Of a stretch of 15,809 nucleotides of DNA, positions 7,719 through 14,011 are shown one piece after another. The stretch is taken from the NCBI GenBank assembly GCA_030608825.1, contig JAUWDL010000003.1:1-15809 (forward strand), read 5' to 3'. The stretch comes from Gemmatimonadales bacterium. GTDB taxonomy: Bacteria; Gemmatimonadota; Gemmatimonadetes; Palauibacterales; Palauibacteraceae. Under the pieces are notes generated by a model, which worked only from the letters and a program-made list of their open reading frames with translations, was not told the DNA's origin and did not search any database. Each line of letters starts with the position of its first letter. Position 1 is the first letter of the stretch. A program made the translations under genes and the position numbers.

Positions 7719-8205
7719 GGCCGGCCGCTAGCGACCGCCGGAAGGTCGCGGACTGGCCGGGTGACTCCTCGACCTCCACCACGATGGCAGCGAGGTTCGA
7801 GCGCTCGCCGAGCTCCTCGACCAGGAGCCCGGCCAGGTACTCGGCCAGCATCTCGGCCGTGGTGTTCTCGACGGGCAGAAGCACCACGTCGCGGCGCGGA
7901 AAGACGTAGGTGTACTCGCCGTGCAGCACGCGGACCTCCCGGTCATCCACGTCCACGCCCAGCGTCCGGTTCTCCGTCTGCACCAGCATCTTGTGGTCCA
8001 GATCGGCCACCAGCGCCGACACCCGGCGCTTGAGCGCCACGAAGTCGTAGACGAGCCCGTCCTCGTTCAGCTCGCCGCTGATCCGGACGCCGACCCGGTA
8101 GTTATGGCCGTGCAGCCTCTCGCACCGTCCCCCGCCGTAGGTGATGAAGTGGCCGGCGGCGAAGGAGAGCTCACTCTTCCCGACGTCGATCTCGAAAGTA
8201 CTCAT
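7702..8205 (-). CDS. 6-pyruvoyltetrahydropterin synthase / QueD-family protein
   Basis: Pterin-forming enzyme of the PTPS/QueD fold, 167 residues from ATG 8205. Bacterial members most often make 6-carboxytetrahydropterin for queuosine and other 7-deazaguanines. Zinc ligands His19, His32 and His34 are present (AAGHF, LHGH). The catalytic Cys28 lies in CERLHGH, and the catalytic dyad region LDHKML has Asp70 and His71. The substrate-binding Glu is in VEVEESPG near 147. It is longer than E. coli QueD (about 120) because of a segment near 76-108 ending in YVFPRRDVVLLP, a pattern I associate with a QueD-like subgroup. An upstream in-frame ATG at 8241 adds 12 residues without similarity. No other queuosine genes are in the window, so QueD versus another pterin role is open. 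Confidence 0.88.
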   Translation of the reverse strand: MSTFEIDVGKSELSFAAGHFITYGGGRCERLHGHNYRVGVRISGELNEDGLVYDFVALKRRVSALVADLDHKMLVQTENRTLGVDVDDREVRVLHGEYTYVFPRRDVVLLPVENTTAEMLAEYLAGLLVEELGERSNLAAIVVEVEESPGQSATFRRSLAAGPLAGR

Positions 8206-8210
8206 GATCG

Positions 8211-8241
8211 ACAATAGGGTGCGGCCGCTCCCGGCAGGCAA
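8211..8241 (-). promoter_or_regulatory. Possible promoter for the QueD-family gene, leaderless arrangement
   Basis: On the minus strand, TTGCCT (complement of 8236-8241) is followed after 19 bp by TATTGT (complement of 8211-8216). Only five bases, CGATC, separate the -10 from the ATG at 8205. If used, transcription would start at or next to the A of the start codon, giving a leaderless mRNA. This would also explain why no Shine-Dalgarno is seen. Confidence 0.35.
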
Positions 8242-8256
8242 CCTTGCTCCCTTGGG

Positions 8257-8266
8257 CCTCCGGAGG
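8257..8266. other. Perfect 10-bp palindrome in a divergent intergenic region
   Basis: CCTCCGGAGG lies between the QueD-family gene and thpR. It is too short to judge; it could be a small operator half-pair or chance in GC-rich DNA. Confidence 0.2.
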
Positions 8267-8300
8267 GCAGGTTAACCCGGACGACGATCAAGGGGTGAAG

Positions 8301-8855
8301 GTGCGGCTCTTCGTGGCGATCAACCCGCCGGAGTGCGTCCGCGAGAGGATCGGCGCGGGCACGGAAGATCTCCGCAGTCTCGAGGGTATCCGATGGGTGG
8401 CACCCGACCGGGTCCACCTGACGCTCAAGTTTCTCGGAGAGGTGGAGGAAGAGTCGGAGCGCTCGATCGCCGAGGCGCTCGGCCGGGTCGCGATGGGGCG
8501 CGGACCCTTCGAGGCGCGGGTCACCGCCCCGGGCGCGTTCCCGAACATCCGTCGCCCGAGGATCATCTGGCTCGGGCTGGACCGAAGCCCGGAGCTCGCC
8601 GCCCTTCAGCGTGACCTGGAGGACGCGTTGGCGGATCTGGGGTTCGAGCGAGAAGAACGCGAGTTCCGGCCCCATCTGACGCTTGGCAGAGTGCGTCGGG
8701 GGCGGCGGGTCGACGGTAGCGTGCTGGACAGCCTGGTCCGACGAACGGAGGTTTCGGGCGCCTGGCAGGTCGAGGCCGTGGACCTCATGCGCAGCCATCT
8801 GCTCCCCACCGGAGCGGTCTATGAGGTTCGGGCTTCGGCGGAGCTGACGGGATAA
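8301..8855 (+). CDS. thpR: RNA 2',3'-cyclic phosphodiesterase (2H phosphoesterase)
   Basis: Small cytoplasmic 2H-family enzyme that opens 2',3'-cyclic phosphate ends of RNA and shows 2'-5' RNA ligase activity in vitro. Both catalytic HxT motifs are present: HLTLKFLG with His39 and Thr41, and HLTLGRVR with His125 and Thr127. The length of 184 residues is normal. The start is a GTG at 8301 giving MRLFVAINPP, the usual family N-terminus; AAGGGG at 8290-8295 with a 5-nt spacer supports it. Another GTG at 8295 overlaps that Shine-Dalgarno, and an ATG at 8244 adds residues without similarity. A membrane-anchored unknown gene follows 25 bp downstream on the same strand. Confidence 0.92.
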   Translation: MRLFVAINPPECVRERIGAGTEDLRSLEGIRWVAPDRVHLTLKFLGEVEEESERSIAEALGRVAMGRGPFEARVTAPGAFPNIRRPRIIWLGLDRSPELAALQRDLEDALADLGFEREEREFRPHLTLGRVRRGRRVDGSVLDSLVRRTEVSGAWQVEAVDLMRSHLLPTGAVYEVRASAELTG

Positions 8856-8880
8856 ACAGGACGAAGGGAGGAACGGTGCC

Positions 8881-9534
8881 TTGAGAACGATCCGGAGCTG
8901 TCTGGCCGGCGTCGGCTGTCTGACGCTGCTCGCCCTCGGTGGTGGAGCGGCTTGGATGTACTGGCCCGAGATCCAGGAGTGGTGGAGCGGTCGCTCGGCA
9001 GACGTGGCCTTCACGGTCGAGCCGAGCGAGGAGCTGGCCGCCGACGCCGAGGCGAGGCTGCGGTCCCTGTTCGAGGAGGGTGGGCCGGTAGAGGTGCGGC
9101 TCACTGAAGCGGAGGTCCAGAGCCTCGTCCTGTATCGAGTCGCCCCCACCCTGCCCCCGGGCGTCAGCGAGCCGCTCGCCACGTTGCAGGACTCGACGGT
9201 CCAGGTGAGCGCTCTGCTCGATCTCGAGCAGTTGGCCGCCTCCATCGATTCCGAGGCTGCCGGACGTCTCCAGGAGTTCATCGGAGACACGGCGCGCGTG
9301 ACGGCGCGCCTCCACCCGCTGGTCGCCGGCCCCGCTCGAGGCGAGCTCTCGATCCTTCGTCTTCAGGCCGGGCTGTTTCCCATCCCGCCGCTGCTGATTC
9401 CGGGCATGATCACGCAGCTCGGATTCTCCACCGCGGCGGGAAACCCGCGGGCGATGGCCGTCGAGATCCCTCCCGAGATTCGGAGTGTGACGGTCGAGGC
9501 GGAGGAGCTGGTCGTCCGGCTCGCCGAGCCATAA
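8881..9534 (+). CDS. Membrane-anchored protein of unknown function
   Basis: I do not recognise the family. Translation starts at a TTG (8881) with a strong GGGAGG Shine-Dalgarno at 8866-8871 and a 9-nt spacer, giving 217 residues. An N-terminal helix (about residues 5-27: CLAGVGCLTLLALGGGAAW) would anchor it in the inner membrane. The rest is predicted extracytoplasmic. The pattern VRLTEAEVQSLVLYRV followed by alternating polar and hydrophobic strands (STVQVSALLDLEQL, SVTVEAEELVVRL) suggests a beta-rich lipid- or envelope-associated fold, reminiscent of DUF2993-like proteins; this is a guess. It lies 25 bp after thpR and 60 bp before the aldehyde dehydrogenase gene on the same strand, so cotranscription is plausible. 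Confidence 0.8.
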   Translation: MRTIRSCLAGVGCLTLLALGGGAAWMYWPEIQEWWSGRSADVAFTVEPSEELAADAEARLRSLFEEGGPVEVRLTEAEVQSLVLYRVAPTLPPGVSEPLATLQDSTVQVSALLDLEQLAASIDSEAAGRLQEFIGDTARVTARLHPLVAGPARGELSILRLQAGLFPIPPLLIPGMITQLGFSTAAGNPRAMAVEIPPEIRSVTVEAEELVVRLAEP

Positions 9535-9594
9535 ACGAACCGCATCCGATGAGCCACCCGAAACCGACCAAAAGAGACAGAGAGAGGTAGACCG

Positions 9595-11145
9595 ATGAGC
9601 GTGAAAGTCGCCGAGCCCGCCGCTGGTGCGACCGGAGAGAGGGGCTCTGAAGGTGAAGCGCCGCGCTTTCTGAACTTCATAGATGGCGAGTGGTGCGAGT
9701 CGAGCACGGGCGAATCCTACGAGAACCGGAATCCGGCCCGCATGTCGGATCTGATCGGGCATTTTCCGCTCTCGGGGGATGAGGACGTCCAGCGGGCCGT
9801 AGCCTCCGCCCGGCAGGGCTTCCTGGAGTGGCGGGCAGTGCCGGCTCCCGAGCGCGGCGAGGTCCTGCGTCACGCGGGCGACCTGCTGACGAGCGGCAAG
9901 GAGGGGATGGCCCGGGCGGCCACGAGAGAGATGGGTAAGGTGCTCGACGAGACGCGGGGCGACGTCCAGGAGGCGATCGACACCGCCTACTACGCGTCGA
10001 GCGAGGGCCGCCGCCTGTTCGGGCGCACGGTCCCATCGGAGCTGCGCGACAAGTGGGCGATGAGCTTCCGTCGCCCGATCGGCGTCTTCGGCGTCATCAC
10101 TCCATTCAACTTCCCGGTGGCGATTCCGAGTTGGAAGATCCTGCCGGCGCTGCTCTGCGGAAACGCCGTCGTGTTCAAGCCGGCGGCCATCGTTCCGCAC
10201 TCTGCTCACCTGTTCGTCGAAGCCCTGCTGGAGGCGGGCGTGCCGCCCCGCTGCCTGCAGCTCGTCCACGGCGCGGGCCGCGCCGCGGGGCAGGCGATGG
10301 TCGATCATCCCGATATCGCAGGGATCTCCTTCACCGGCTCCACCGAGATCGGCAGCAAGATCGGCGAGACCTGCGGGCGGATGCACAAGCGCTGCTCCCT
10401 GGAGATGGGAGGCAAGAACGCCCAGATCGTGATGCCCGACGCGAACATGGATCTGGCGATCGAGGGCGTGCTGTGGGGCGCCTTCGGCACGACGGGCCAG
10501 CGATGCACCGCCACGAGCCGACTCCTTCTGCACGAGGAGATCCACGACGCCTTCGTCGAGCGCCTGGTTGCCGAGGCGGGTGCGCTCCGGCTCGGTGACG
10601 GGCTCGACCCCGACGTCGATGTGGGACCCCTGATCCACCTGGATGCGTTACGAACGGTCGAGGAGTACGTGGAGATCGCCCGCGCCGAAGGGGCGGAGGT
10701 CGCCGGAGGCGGCCAGGTCGCGCGGGGGGATGGGCTCTCCGACGGGTTCTTCTTCGAGCCGACGGTCCTGACGGGCGTCGAGCCGGGCATGCGGGTCGAG
10801 CAGGAGGAGATATTCGGCCCGGTCCTCTCGGTCGTGAAGTTCGGATCTCTGGATGAGGCGATCGAGATCAACAACGATGTGCAGTACGGACTGTCGTCCT
10901 CGATCTACACGAGGGATGTGGAAGCCTCCTTCAGGGCGATAGAGCGGCTGGACACCGGCATCAGCTACGTCAACGCTCCCACGATCGGCGCTGAGGCCCA
11001 CCTTCCGTTCGGCGGGGTGAAACAAACCGGAAACGGCCACCGTGAAGGAGGCTGGGAAGTCTACGATTTCTACTCCGAGACGAAAGTGGCGTACGTCGAC
11101 TACAGCGGGCGGCTGCAGCGTGCCCAGATCGACGTGACCTGGTGA
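9595..11145 (+). CDS. NAD(P)-dependent aldehyde dehydrogenase
   Basis: Aldehyde dehydrogenase superfamily enzyme of 516 residues oxidising an aldehyde to its acid. Key residues are intact: Asn172 in TPFNFP, Lys195 in VFKPA, the coenzyme motif FTGSTEIG, general base Glu270 in LEMGGKN and nucleophile Cys304 in GQRCTA. The 34-residue Glu-Cys spacing is standard. GTTGQRCTATSRL and the C-terminal phrase ETKVAYVDYSG are reminiscent of semialdehyde dehydrogenases of the ALDH7 (aminoadipate semialdehyde / piperideine carboxylate) type. However, the EMGGKN motif differs from ALDH7's usual ELGGNN, so the substrate is left open. The ATG is supported by GAGAGG at 9582-9587 with a 7-nt spacer. No pathway partners lie next to it. 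Confidence 0.93.
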   Translation: MSVKVAEPAAGATGERGSEGEAPRFLNFIDGEWCESSTGESYENRNPARMSDLIGHFPLSGDEDVQRAVASARQGFLEWRAVPAPERGEVLRHAGDLLTSGKEGMARAATREMGKVLDETRGDVQEAIDTAYYASSEGRRLFGRTVPSELRDKWAMSFRRPIGVFGVITPFNFPVAIPSWKILPALLCGNAVVFKPAAIVPHSAHLFVEALLEAGVPPRCLQLVHGAGRAAGQAMVDHPDIAGISFTGSTEIGSKIGETCGRMHKRCSLEMGGKNAQIVMPDANMDLAIEGVLWGAFGTTGQRCTATSRLLLHEEIHDAFVERLVAEAGALRLGDGLDPDVDVGPLIHLDALRTVEEYVEIARAEGAEVAGGGQVARGDGLSDGFFFEPTVLTGVEPGMRVEQEEIFGPVLSVVKFGSLDEAIEINNDVQYGLSSSIYTRDVEASFRAIERLDTGISYVNAPTIGAEAHLPFGGVKQTGNGHREGGWEVYDFYSETKVAYVDYSGRLQRAQIDVTW

Positions 11146-11300
11146 TCTCGGCCGCGTCCACTTCGGGCGCTGGATGAGCGCGAATTGAGGGGCCCGTGTA
11201 ACTTGTGGCCGCGGTCCGGTTGGAATGGCGGTCCGAGGCTTGCGGAACGGGCCTCTCGCGGCTCGTGTACCGATCCTACGGAGGCTGGCTGAAGGTCGAT
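11146..11300 (+). other. Intergenic region upstream of lepB
   Basis: This 155-bp spacer separates the aldehyde dehydrogenase and lepB. The lepB frame is open from a GTG at 11205, so part of it could be coding if an earlier start is used. I see no convincing promoter, terminator or RNA structure. Confidence 0.3.
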
Positions 11301-12089
11301 ATGGCGAGGCAAGGGCAACAGGCGGAGTCGATGGGAAAGCAAATCGCGCCCGAGCAGGGCGAGGCCCCGAACGTGGCGCCGGCCAGACCCGGCGGTGTGC
11401 GTTGGGCGTGGGAGTGGACGAAGTCCATTCTGGTGGCGTTCGTTCTCTTCCTCGTCGTGCGAGCCTTCGTCGTCGAGGCCTTCCAGATTCCCACGGCCTC
11501 GATGGAGAACACTCTCCTCGTTGGTGACTTCCTCCTCGTGAACAAGATGGTCTACGGCGCCGAGATCCCCGGCACGATGGCGCGGCTGCCGGCGTTCGAC
11601 GCTCCCGAGCGTGGAGACATCGTCGTCTTCGAGCCGCCTCCGGCGGCCGGACAGCCCGAGCGCACGAACTACGTGAAGCGCATCGTGGGCGCGCCCGGCG
11701 ATACGCTGCAGATGGTCGACGGCGCCCTCCACCTGAACGGGGCCGACATCGACGAGCCGTACGCTCAGCATTCTCGCCCGTTCGAGGACCCCTACAGCCC
11801 TCAGTTTCGCTGGCAGCGCTCCTACCTGGTGCGGGACGGCCGGCTGCAGGGCGAGTACAGGCCCACGCGGGACAACTGGGGTCCGATCGCCGTGCCCGAC
11901 CAGCGGTACTTCGTGATGGGCGACAACCGCGACAACTCGGAGGATTCCCGCTACTGGGGGTTCGTGCCGGCCGACGCCATCAAGGGGAAGCCGCTGATCA
12001 TCTACTATTCGTATGACCGCGAGGAGATTGCGCCCTTCCCGTGGTTGACCGAGATACGCTGGGACCGCTTGCTGAACCTGATCCGCTAG
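11301..12089 (+). CDS. lepB: Signal peptidase I
   Basis: Inner-membrane serine protease that removes signal peptides from Sec and Tat cargo at the periplasmic face. The chosen ATG at 11301 gives 262 residues; GAAGGT at 11291-11296 lies 4 nt upstream. In-frame GTG 11205 and ATG 11331 are alternatives. After a polar N-terminus, a single membrane helix (about 42-60, ILVAFVLFLVVRAFVVEAF) leads into the catalytic Ser box PTASMENTLLVGD with Ser67. The Lys box YVKRIVGAPGD has Lys126, and the family motif GDNRDNSEDSRYWG lies near the C-terminus. A middle insert of about 50 residues precedes that motif. It is followed by a hairpin at 12093-12112 and a sigma factor gene. Confidence 0.95.
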   Translation: MARQGQQAESMGKQIAPEQGEAPNVAPARPGGVRWAWEWTKSILVAFVLFLVVRAFVVEAFQIPTASMENTLLVGDFLLVNKMVYGAEIPGTMARLPAFDAPERGDIVVFEPPPAAGQPERTNYVKRIVGAPGDTLQMVDGALHLNGADIDEPYAQHSRPFEDPYSPQFRWQRSYLVRDGRLQGEYRPTRDNWGPIAVPDQRYFVMGDNRDNSEDSRYWGFVPADAIKGKPLIIYYSYDREEIAPFPWLTEIRWDRLLNLIR

Positions 12090-12092
12090 AGA

Positions 12093-12112
12093 CCGCCGTC
12101 GTTTGACGGCGG
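12093..12112 (+). terminator. Hairpin directly after lepB
   Basis: A perfect 8-bp stem CCGCCGTC (12093-12100) / GACGGCGG (12105-12112) closes a GTTT loop, 3 bp after the lepB stop. No proper T tract follows (only GTTT after CGGA). It may therefore pause polymerase or protect the lepB 3' end rather than terminate fully. It also covers a TTG that would extend the sigma gene upstream, which argues against that start. Confidence 0.5.
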
Positions 12113-12156
12113 CGGAGTTTCCGGGCGAAGAGCCCTCATCTACCACAGAGTCGATA

Positions 12157-12972
12157 ATGACCGTCACGCTCACCCGGGCGCGCAGGGGCGACGTACGCCC
12201 ACGGGCCCCACAGGACTCCTTTGCTCTCTATCTGCAGGAGATCGGCGGCCACCCCCTGATCGGACCGGAGGAGGAGAGACGGTTGGCGCGGCGCATCCGA
12301 GCCGGTGACCGCGGTGCGCTCGACCGCATGGTCGAATCCAACCTCCGCTTCGTCGTCTCCGTCGCCAGGCGCTACGGCCATCTGGGCGTTCCGCTGCAGG
12401 ATCTCGTCACGGAGGGGAACCTGGGTCTTCTCCAGGCTGCCGAGAGGTTCGATGAACGAAGGGGCGTCCGCTTCACCAGCTACGCCGTTTGGTGGGTCCG
12501 TCAGTCCATCATCTCGGCTATCCGCCAACAGATCGGAATCGTGAGGGTACCGGCGTCGAAGCGGCGCGGCCGCATGGCGCTCGAGGGCGGACCCATGGAT
12601 CCTCGCAGCCCGTTCGGGGTTCGCTATCTCTCGCTGGATGCCCCGCTCGGAGATCCGCGGGGGATGCGCGGGATGCGCGGGACGGTCTTGGGTGAGCTGG
12701 TTGCGCGAGAGGCCGTCGTGGACCCGGCCGATCGGGTCGATCGGGCGGCGCTCCGCGATCTTCTGGAAAGGAGCTTGACCCTTCTCGACGAGCGGGAGGC
12801 CCGCGTGATCCGGCTTTCTTTCGGCCTCGAGGACGGTGAACCGCAAAGCCTGGGGGAGATCGGGGATCGCCTGGGAGTGTCGCGAGAGCGGGTGAGGCAG
12901 ATCCGCGAGCGCGCGCTGGTACGGCTCAGAAGCGGTGTCCTGCGGCGGAATCTGGAGAGCTTCCACCGGTAG
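12157..12972 (+). CDS. Short sigma-70 family RNA polymerase sigma factor lacking most of domain 3
   Basis: Group 1/2-like sigma factor that would direct RNA polymerase to promoters, 271 residues from ATG 12157. Region 1.2 is at about 20-50 (DSFALYLQEIGGHPLIGPEEE). Region 2 spans about 61-124, with the core-binding DLVTEGNLGLLQAAERFD and promoter-melting FTSYAVWWVRQSIISAI. Region 4 is at about 200-258, with helix-turn-helix SLGEIGDRLGVSRERVRQIRERAL. Between the VRVP motif (129-132) and the region 3.2-like LSLDAPLG (158-165) there are only about 25 residues instead of about 55. These are Arg/Gly-rich and lack the usual region 3.0-3.1 helices. No region 1.1 is present. A TTG at 12103 would add 18 residues but falls in a hairpin. 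The start has no clear Shine-Dalgarno. It lies between lepB and the rplM operon. Confidence 0.9.
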   Translation: MTVTLTRARRGDVRPRAPQDSFALYLQEIGGHPLIGPEEERRLARRIRAGDRGALDRMVESNLRFVVSVARRYGHLGVPLQDLVTEGNLGLLQAAERFDERRGVRFTSYAVWWVRQSIISAIRQQIGIVRVPASKRRGRMALEGGPMDPRSPFGVRYLSLDAPLGDPRGMRGMRGTVLGELVAREAVVDPADRVDRAALRDLLERSLTLLDEREARVIRLSFGLEDGEPQSLGEIGDRLGVSRERVRQIRERALVRLRSGVLRRNLESFHR

Positions 12973-13002
12973 CTCGAGCCCTCGGTTGCAGCTGCCGCCG
13001 GG

Positions 13003-13031
13003 TTGACACTTCGGCATGTAAAAAATAAACT
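13003..13031 (+). promoter_or_regulatory. Sigma-70-type promoter for the rplM-rpsI-rpsB operon
   Basis: TTGACA (13003-13008) is a perfect -35 consensus. A 17-bp spacer separates it from TAAACT (13026-13031), a 4-of-6 match to TATAAT. The spacer end is A-rich in otherwise GC-rich DNA. Transcription would begin near 13037-13039, leaving a leader of about 100 nt before the rplM ATG. Confidence 0.75.
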
Positions 13032-13055
13032 TCTGGGCTGCGAGCGATTCGCCGA

Positions 13056-13085
13056 GAGCCGCCGGTGATGGGTGGCTCCTTTTTT
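13056..13085 (+). terminator. Intrinsic terminator in the rplM leader, likely attenuator
   Basis: GAGCCGCC (13056-13063) pairs with GGTGGCTC (13071-13078), including one G-U pair, around the loop GGTGATG. After one C come six T's (13080-13085). It lies downstream of the promoter at 13003-13031 and 55 nt upstream of the rplM ATG, so it can act on transcripts entering the ribosomal-protein operon as well as on read-through from the sigma gene. An alternative helix GGCT (13036-13039) with AGCC (13057-13060), nesting GCGA (13040-13043) with TCGC (13049-13052), would compete for the left arm. That helix needs transcription to begin by 13036. Confidence 0.75.
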
Positions 13086-13113
13086 CAACTAGGAACCCCA
13101 GGCTAAAGACGCG

Positions 13114-13128
13114 TCGGGTCCGACCCGA
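13114..13128 (+). promoter_or_regulatory. Small hairpin just upstream of rplM start
   Basis: TCGGGT (13114-13119) pairs with ACCCGA (13123-13128) around CCG. It ends 12 nt before the rplM ATG, over the position where a ribosome would load. No Shine-Dalgarno is visible there. It could be part of a translational control element, perhaps bound by a ribosomal protein; this is inference. Confidence 0.4.
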
Positions 13129-13140
13129 TGCACGTTCGAG

Positions 13141-13569
13141 ATGAAAACGTATACGGTCAAGGCGGGAGAGATCGAGCGTCGCTGGTACGTGGTCGATGCA
13201 AAAGACCAGGTGCTCGGCAGGATGGCGTCCTCGATCGCCCCGATCCTTCGCGGCAAGCACAAGCCGACCTACAGTCCGCACCTGGATGTGGGCGACTTCG
13301 TGATTGTCGTGAACGCGAAGGATGTCCGGCTGACCGGCAAGAAGGCGTCGCAGAAGACGTACTTCCGGCACAGTGGTTACATGGGGGGGGAGCGCCACAT
13401 CCCGTTTCGGCGGATGCTGGAGCGGCACCCCGACCGGATCATCAAGTTGGCGGTAAAGGGCATGCTCCCGAAGAACACTCTGGGCCGCGCCATGCTGCGC
13501 AAGCTCAAGGTCTACGCTGGACCGGAGCATCCGCACGAGGCGCAGCTGCCCGAGCCGCTGGAGTTTTAA
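13141..13569 (+). CDS. rplM: 50S ribosomal protein L13
   Basis: Early-assembling large-subunit protein of 142 residues, the same length as in E. coli. Family phrases include [46 protein letters not shown] and [30 protein letters not shown]. Translation starts at ATG 13141 ([10 protein letters not shown]), which matches family starts, although no clear Shine-Dalgarno precedes it. It is the first gene of an rplM-rpsI-rpsB unit driven by the promoter at 13003-13031 and probably controlled through the leader terminator. The S9 gene follows after 9 bp. Confidence 0.98.
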   Translation: MKTYTVKAGEIERRWYVVDAKDQVLGRMASSIAPILRGKHKPTYSPHLDVGDFVIVVNAKDVRLTGKKASQKTYFRHSGYMGGERHIPFRRMLERHPDRIIKLAVKGMLPKNTLGRAMLRKLKVYAGPEHPHEAQLPEPLEF

Positions 13570-13578
13570 GGAGGAAGC

Positions 13579-13971
13579 TTGGCGGACACTCAGATTCAAT
13601 CCGTGGGTCGGCGTAAATCGGCCGTGGCGAGACTCACGATGCGTCCAGGCACCGGCCTTTGGCGGATCAACGGGCGCGAGCTGGACGAGTACTTCCCGAT
13701 GCACCGGCACCGGGAGGTCGTCGAGCGGCCCATCGGGGTCGTCAGTGCCGAGGGGTCGTACGACATGTTGGTGCGCGTGCGTGGTGGCGGGCCGACGGGG
13801 CAGGCGGGAGCCGTGCAGCTGGCCGTGGCGCGGGCGCTCGTCGAGGCCGATCCGGACCAGCGCCCGGTGCTTCGTTCCCATGGTCTGCTCACGAGGGACG
13901 CGCGCAAAGTCGAGCGCAAGAAGCCCGGACAGCCGAAGGCGCGCAAGCGCTTCCAGTTCTCCAAACGGTAG
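13579..13971 (+). CDS. rpsI: 30S ribosomal protein S9
   Basis: Small-subunit protein of 130 residues whose C-terminal tail reaches the P-site tRNA. Conserved features include SVGRRKSAVARL, VRGGGPTGQAGAVQLAVARAL, the basic stretch around ARKVERKKPGQPKARK and the invariant end FSKR. Translation begins at an unusual TTG (13579-13581). It is well supported by the Shine-Dalgarno AAGGAGG (13568-13574), which overlaps the rplM stop codon with a 4-nt spacer, so the two genes are likely translationally coupled. The rplM-rpsI pair is one of the most conserved bacterial gene pairs. Confidence 0.97.
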   Translation: MADTQIQSVGRRKSAVARLTMRPGTGLWRINGRELDEYFPMHRHREVVERPIGVVSAEGSYDMLVRVRGGGPTGQAGAVQLAVARALVEADPDQRPVLRSHGLLTRDARKVERKKPGQPKARKRFQFSKR

Positions 13972-14011
13972 ACGGACAGGATTGGATCTCCACCAGGGAG
14001 TCGCCATTAGA

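Noticed and set aside
8785..10638. A 617-codon minus-strand open frame opposite the unknown membrane protein and aldehyde dehydrogenase
   Set aside because: It mirrors the codon structure of the real genes on the plus strand and shows no family motif.
12661..12680. GGGATGCGC repeated twice, considered as an iteron or regulatory repeat
   Set aside because: It lies inside the sigma factor coding frame, gives GMRGMRG and has only two copies.
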